From Murdochiella massiliensis (GTDB lineage: Bacteria > Bacillota > Clostridia > Tissierellales > Peptoniphilaceae): 64,000 bases of DNA. The stretch covers positions 682,001 through 746,000 of the forward strand of contig NZ_FIZW01000002.1 in NCBI RefSeq assembly GCF_900059565.1. Reading direction: 5' to 3'. Shown one piece after another: positions 60,729 to 64,000 of the stretch; positions within the stretch are counted from its first letter, which is position 1; each line of letters opens with the position of its first letter. The notes beneath the pieces are model-generated. The model was not told the DNA's origin, searched no databases, and saw only the letters and a program-made list of their open reading frames with translations. Both the position numbers and the translations under genes were made by a program.

Positions 60729-61232
60729 TTACATGTTGTCCTTGACGCCGACGGCCACCATGCGCGCTTTGGCACGAAGTTCGCCGTCCGCTTCCATTTC
60801 CATGGCGACGATGACTTTGCGTTCGCCGATTTCTTCCGCTGTTGCGGTGACGGTTACTTCTATATCCATCGGCACCGGCTTCTTAAAATCCACTTCCAGA
60901 TGCGCAGTAATGAACCGGCCGATCACGGTATCCGCCGTCAATGCCAGCCCTTTCTTACGATGCGAAAACCACGCCGCCGAGGCTGTGCCGTGACAGTCGA
61001 AAATCATCGCAATCATTCCGCCGAAAAGATTGGCCGGCACACCGCCGGTAAACTGCTTGGAAGGCGTCACGCAGCAGACGCACCGCTCGCCGTCCTCGGT
61101 CGGATACGATTTAATATGCATTCCTTCTTCGTTTTTCGGTCCGCATCCCCAGCAGTGCTGAAAGCGCTCGCCGTATGTCTCCTGAATGGCGATGGCCATC
61201 GCCTTGTTGTTCTCCATCATGGTTTTCTCCAT
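60729..61232 (-). CDS. PaaI-family hotdog thioesterase
   Basis: A 167-residue hotdog-fold protein. The N-terminal CWGCGPKNEEGMHIKSY segment, the helix GGMIAMIFDCHGTASAAW with the catalytic Asp, and ITAHLEVDFKKPVPMDIEV belong to the PaaI/YbgC-related acyl-CoA thioesterases. The substrate is unknown. The ATG at 61232 follows GGGAGC; a second ATG is five codons on. Confidence 0.85.
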   Translation of the reverse strand: MEKTMMENNKAMAIAIQETYGERFQHCWGCGPKNEEGMHIKSYPTEDGERCVCCVTPSKQFTGGVPANLFGGMIAMIFDCHGTASAAWFSHRKKGLALTADTVIGRFITAHLEVDFKKPVPMDIEVTVTATAEEIGERKVIVAMEMEADGELRAKARMVAVGVKDNM

Positions 61233-61512
61233 TTCGCTTGCTCCCCTGTTTTAGCAACTTTTCCTCTTTCCCCATTGTAGCATGGAATGGTTCGCACGGA
61301 TTCCCTTTAGACGGAATCCGGAAAGGCTGGTGATTTTTCCACAACTACCTTACGGATAAATTTGTAAAGACAAGGTTTTTTACTAAGATTTTCCTTATGC
61401 ATGAATGCGTAAGAATCTCGTTGTGAACGATCTTAATACATTCTTAAAAAATGTCGCCTAAAAATACAAATTCGCGGAATACACTAAAAAAGAAGAGGCG
61501 AAAGGAGAGCCT

Positions 61513-62259
61513 ATGCCACGCACGTCATCCCGTCAAACATCCGTTTCATCTTTTTCCTCGCATCACAGGGCGTCCGTTCATACACGTCGTTCGGGGAAAC
61601 CGAGAAAAAAGCATCGCCTTCTTCCCCTTCTCTTTCTTCTATTGCTTTTTGCCGGCGGTTGGTGGCTTAGAAAAACGTATTTGTTGCAAGGGTTCCATCG
61701 TCTTCCAAACGCCTATCAAGAATCGATCACCCAAGTCACCAGTTCCGTTGATCGCGACGGGGACGGTATCGACGACCAGACCGATATTTTACAAGGAACT
61801 ATTGCCTACCTTTCCACCAATCCCATATATGAAAGCCGCTATTACCCGAACGGTTATCCTAACGATGAGTACGGCGTTTGTACCGACGTCGTCGCCTTTT
61901 CGCTCCTCAACGCCGGCTATGATCTTAAGACACTGGTGGCGGAAGATATCGACAAACACCCCGAAGACTACGATATCGACATCCCCGATCCCAATATCGA
62001 TTTTCGTCGTGTGCGCAACCTGAAGGTCTTTTTTGCCCATTGTGCGATAAAAAAGGCAACCGATTTTGCGGACATTCGCCAGTGGCAAGGCGGCGACATT
62101 GTAATCTTTACGGATCACATCGGCATGGTTTCCGACCACCGCAATGCCCGCGGCATTCCCTATGTGTTACACAACGGCTCGCCGACACAGCTTGGCTATG
62201 AGCAGGATATTCTGGAAAGTCGCAACGATATTGAGGGGCATTATCGGATGTCGGAGTGA
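61513..62259 (+). CDS. DUF1287-family secreted protein
   Basis: A 248-residue protein with a basic Ser/His/Arg-rich N-terminus (residues 1-35), one membrane segment (LLPLLFLLLLFAGGWWL) and an external domain of the DUF1287 family, an NlpC/P60-like papain fold. Likely active-site residues are the Cys in YGVCTDVVAFSLLNAGYD, the His in ITDHIGMVSDHRN (here FTDHIGMVSDHRN) and the following HNGS. A wall- or peptide-directed hydrolase is likely but unproven. AAAGGAG precedes the ATG. Upstream (61233-61512) is AT-rich with no certain feature. Confidence 0.8.
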   Translation: MPRTSSRQTSVSSFSSHHRASVHTRRSGKPRKKHRLLPLLFLLLLFAGGWWLRKTYLLQGFHRLPNAYQESITQVTSSVDRDGDGIDDQTDILQGTIAYLSTNPIYESRYYPNGYPNDEYGVCTDVVAFSLLNAGYDLKTLVAEDIDKHPEDYDIDIPDPNIDFRRVRNLKVFFAHCAIKKATDFADIRQWQGGDIVIFTDHIGMVSDHRNARGIPYVLHNGSPTQLGYEQDILESRNDIEGHYRMSE

Positions 62260-62265
62260 AGCGCT

Positions 62266-62425
62266 GTTTGGCAAGAATAATGTCATATTCCAGCTCCAGG
62301 AGCGGCATCTATTACGTTCTGAACGACAATACTGGACGAACGTACCGGGAGAGTTTCTTGTTGCGATATCACATGAAAAGATCGAATTTATTGGTCATGC
62401 TTTAGCCAATATGCGAGATCCATAA
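62266..62425 (+). pseudogene. short open fragment without a start, possible gene remnant
   Basis: Just after the DUF1287 stop a frame encodes about 50 residues, with FQLQERHLLRSERQ, VPGEFLVAISHEKIEF and ending ALANMRDP. There is no start codon with a ribosome site, and its end overlaps the opposite ATPase gene. The composition looks protein-like, so it may be the tail of a lost gene. I do not recognise it. Confidence 0.25.
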
Positions 62426-63584
62426 TCTTAATTCCTTCAATATCATAAGGTGCATGGCCTGTATTAGCGAAAATCATTTTTGGATACGCATCCTTTACGG
62501 AAGCCAAAGGTAACAACTCCCTTTCCCATGTTTCTTTGTTTGAAATATGATCAGCAACCTGAATATATAACTTTTCGTTATTCTTGAACGCAACAAAGTC
62601 AATTTCTTTTTCGTATAACTTGCCCACATAAATAGCGTATCCTCGTCTCAATAGTTCTATCGCTACTATGTTTTCATACATTCTACCATAATCCATATTA
62701 CGAGTGCCCAATAGCGCAAAGCGAAAAGAGGGATCCACAAGATAATATTTATCATTCGTCTCCAAGTACTTCTTGCCTCGAACATCATATCTTTTTACTT
62801 TGTAAAAAAGAAACGCACTACAAAGATATTGGAGGTAATTTTTAATGGTTATGTGGTTTGTCTTCATTTTGTTCTGCTTTAATGTATTACTGATATTGTT
62901 TGCCGTCGTTAAATTTGAAACGTTATCCATCAAATAGTCGGTTAATGTGTCAAGAAGAGCATGCTCGGTAATTCCATATTTATCAACTAGATCGCGTTTT
63001 ACAGAGGTTCTATATATATCTTCAATGTACTGCATTCTGTCTCTATTTTCCGTATATACATAGGAACCCGCCATTCCGCCATTCACTAAATATTGCTGTA
63101 GATCCAGCATACTCCCCTCAATTTCAAAATACTGGCAATACTCCTTAAAGCTGAAAGGGAAGATAGGAATCTCAATAAATCTGCCGGTAAACAATGTAGC
63201 TAAATCCGAACTTAATAGGAATGCATTTGAGCCGGTAATGTAAATATCATACTTTTGACTATTATGAAAACTATTAATCGCCAATTCAAATTGGTCGCAT
63301 AGTTGTACTTCATCAATCAATAGAATATTATCCACCCCGGCATGATATCGTTCTTCTACATACTGATAGAGTTTTTTATACTTTTTCAATGGATCGAATT
63401 TCAAGTCGGCATAATCAATCATAATGATATTTGCTTTGTCGTTCCTCTCCATCATTTCCTTTTTTAAAGCTTTTAGGATTTCCGACTTTCCCGACCTTCG
63501 CATTCCAGTAATGATTTTTATGTCTGGTGTACCGATAAGCTTTTTCAATCTGTCCATATATTGCTGACGATAGATAAGTTTCAT
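62388..63584 (-). CDS. ATPase of the AAA/DUF4143 type
   Basis: A 398-residue protein with an AAA-like ATPase domain (Walker A ITGMRRSGKSEI, Walker B NILLIDEVQLCD, sensor ITGSNAFLL) and a C-terminal DUF4143 domain that resembles a PD-(D/E)xK nuclease fold (EKEIDFVAFKNNEKLYIQVAD). The family is widespread and patchy in bacteria; its role is unsettled, often suggested to be in mobile or defence contexts. The gene is clearly richer in AT than its neighbours, suggesting transfer. ATG 63584 follows GGGAAGAG. A perfect 16-bp inverted repeat lies upstream. Confidence 0.88.
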   Translation of the reverse strand: MKLIYRQQYMDRLKKLIGTPDIKIITGMRRSGKSEILKALKKEMMERNDKANIIMIDYADLKFDPLKKYKKLYQYVEERYHAGVDNILLIDEVQLCDQFELAINSFHNSQKYDIYITGSNAFLLSSDLATLFTGRFIEIPIFPFSFKEYCQYFEIEGSMLDLQQYLVNGGMAGSYVYTENRDRMQYIEDIYRTSVKRDLVDKYGITEHALLDTLTDYLMDNVSNLTTANNISNTLKQNKMKTNHITIKNYLQYLCSAFLFYKVKRYDVRGKKYLETNDKYYLVDPSFRFALLGTRNMDYGRMYENIVAIELLRRGYAIYVGKLYEKEIDFVAFKNNEKLYIQVADHISNKETWERELLPLASVKDAYPKMIFANTGHAPYDIEGIKIMDLAYWLKHDQ

Positions 63585-63643
63585 TCTTCTCTTCCCTTTC
63601 AAAACGTTAAGATAATTCTTCTTCTGAATGTAGTATACCACCG

Positions 63644-63682
63644 CACTTTCAAAACTTTAAAATAAATAAAGTTTTGAAAGTG
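63644..63682. promoter_or_regulatory. perfect inverted repeat upstream of the DUF4143 ATPase gene
   Basis: CACTTTCAAAACTTTA (63644-63659) and its exact complement (63667-63682) are separated by seven A/T bases. A partial third copy, CTTTCAAAACGTTA, lies at 63596 close to the gene start. Placement around the likely promoter suggests an operator. Confidence 0.6.
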
Positions 63683-63833
63683 GAGACGAAGGATATCTAC
63701 ACGCACGTCACCAAGCGTAGACGGAAAGAATCTACGCAAGATTTTGAAAAGTTCATTTCATGTTAGATTTCATGTTAACTTTATTCGATAAAATAATGAA
63801 ATAGAGTGGCAAAGCTAAATAGCACAAGCATTA

Positions 63834-63875
63834 AAAAATGCCCGTTTCCTTGAAAAATCAAGGGCGGGCATTTTC
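63834..63875 (+). terminator. hairpin terminator near the window end
   Basis: AAAATGCCCG and CGGGCATTTT flank CCTTGAAAAATCAAGG, giving a continuous stem with T run on the plus strand and A run on the other side. No gene directly before it on the plus strand is seen (63683-63833 is AT-rich and empty). Confidence 0.7.
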
Positions 63876-63879
63876 CTAC

Positions 63880-64000
63880 CACGGAGAAGGTGGGATTGCG
63901 GCTGAGCCGCATGCCGGGCCCATACCAATCGCGACTACGCCGCTCTTGGGGGCCCTGACAATCTTACCCGGGTTCGAATCCCTTCCGTTTTCAAAAATAA
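63880..64000 (+). other. GC-rich structured segment with a T-arm-like motif, cut by the window end
   Basis: GCGGCTGAGCCGC, GGGCCC and GGGGGCCC pairings are followed by CGGGTTCGAATCCC, which looks like a tRNA T arm, and TTCCG, which could pair with CGGA near 63884. The stem arms do not give a proper cloverleaf, so this is not called a tRNA. Confidence 0.25.

Noticed and set aside
63880-64000. tRNA gene at the right edge
   Set aside because: Only the T loop fits; T stem has mismatches, and no D arm, anticodon arm or acceptor of correct length can be drawn.

Overview
The window reads as a chromosomal segment of an anaerobic, amino-acid-fermenting Firmicute. The evidence is a glutamate-fermentation cluster of the 2-hydroxyglutarate type, a Na+/glutamate symporter, cell-wall-binding-repeat (CWB2) surface protein, a CD1871A-type small CXXC protein, oligoendopeptidase F and an M29 aminopeptidase, threonine cleavage enzymes, and Gram-positive style lipoproteins. 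GC content is visibly moderate to high for this group. A member of the Tissierellia/Peptoniphilaceae is my best guess; this is inference from gene content, not a database match.

Layout. 1-5.3 kb (minus): gctA-gctB-gcdA-hgdA-hgdB, the glutamate-to-crotonyl-CoA route, with no hgdC between gcdA and hgdA. 5.4-11.5 kb (plus): bioY with a BirA-like operator, then a complete branched-chain amino acid ABC importer (livKHMGF). 11.5-12.8 kb: a long repeat island. 12.8-18.9 kb: pepF, an M29 aminopeptidase, a Maf-metallopeptidase fusion and gltS. 19-29.2 kb (minus): kbl and tdh (threonine to glycine), phoR-phoB-phoU-pstBACS (phosphate), and an ApbE lipoprotein. 29.2-30.6 kb: second repeat island. 30.6-39.2 kb: two tRNA-Val genes, the CWB2 surface protein, purA, a DMT exporter, alr and a class I glutamine amidotransferase-like hydrolase. 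39.3-46.9 kb: recR, ybaB, dnaX, third repeat island, radical SAM protein, MFS transporter, ldh. 46.9-50.5 kb: metal P-type ATPase, small HMA protein and ArsR regulator. 50.6-55.1 kb: a two-component system divergent from a small CXXC protein, a membrane polyferredoxin and a TlpA-like lipoprotein. 55.2-55.8 kb: another hairpin array. 55.8-63.6 kb: MscS channel, PH-like protein, FtsX/LolD-type ABC pair, thioesterase, DUF1287 protein and an AT-rich ATPase of the DUF4143 type.

Metabolic reading: extracellular peptides and amino acids are imported and hydrolysed (liv, gltS, pepF, ampS); glutamate is fermented through glutaconyl-CoA, with energy probably conserved as a sodium gradient by the decarboxylase; threonine yields glycine and acetyl-CoA; pyruvate can be reduced by Ldh.

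The most unusual content is noncoding. Several intergenic islands hold regular arrays of short inverted-repeat words (GCCAGGG/CCCTGGC, TCAGGG/CCCTGA, GTGTGGAGTGG/CCACTCTACA, GTGTCC/GGACAC, and a GCGCCGC hairpin). Each array uses a different word, but the periods cluster at about 42, 53 and 63 bp, close to 4, 5 and 6 turns of the DNA helix. The islands also share modular palindromic elements whose arms differ between loci yet remain self-complementary. No transposase or cas gene is seen nearby. Separately, three genes (recR, the MFS gene and the CWB2 gene) carry a duplicate of their last codons and stop a short distance downstream.
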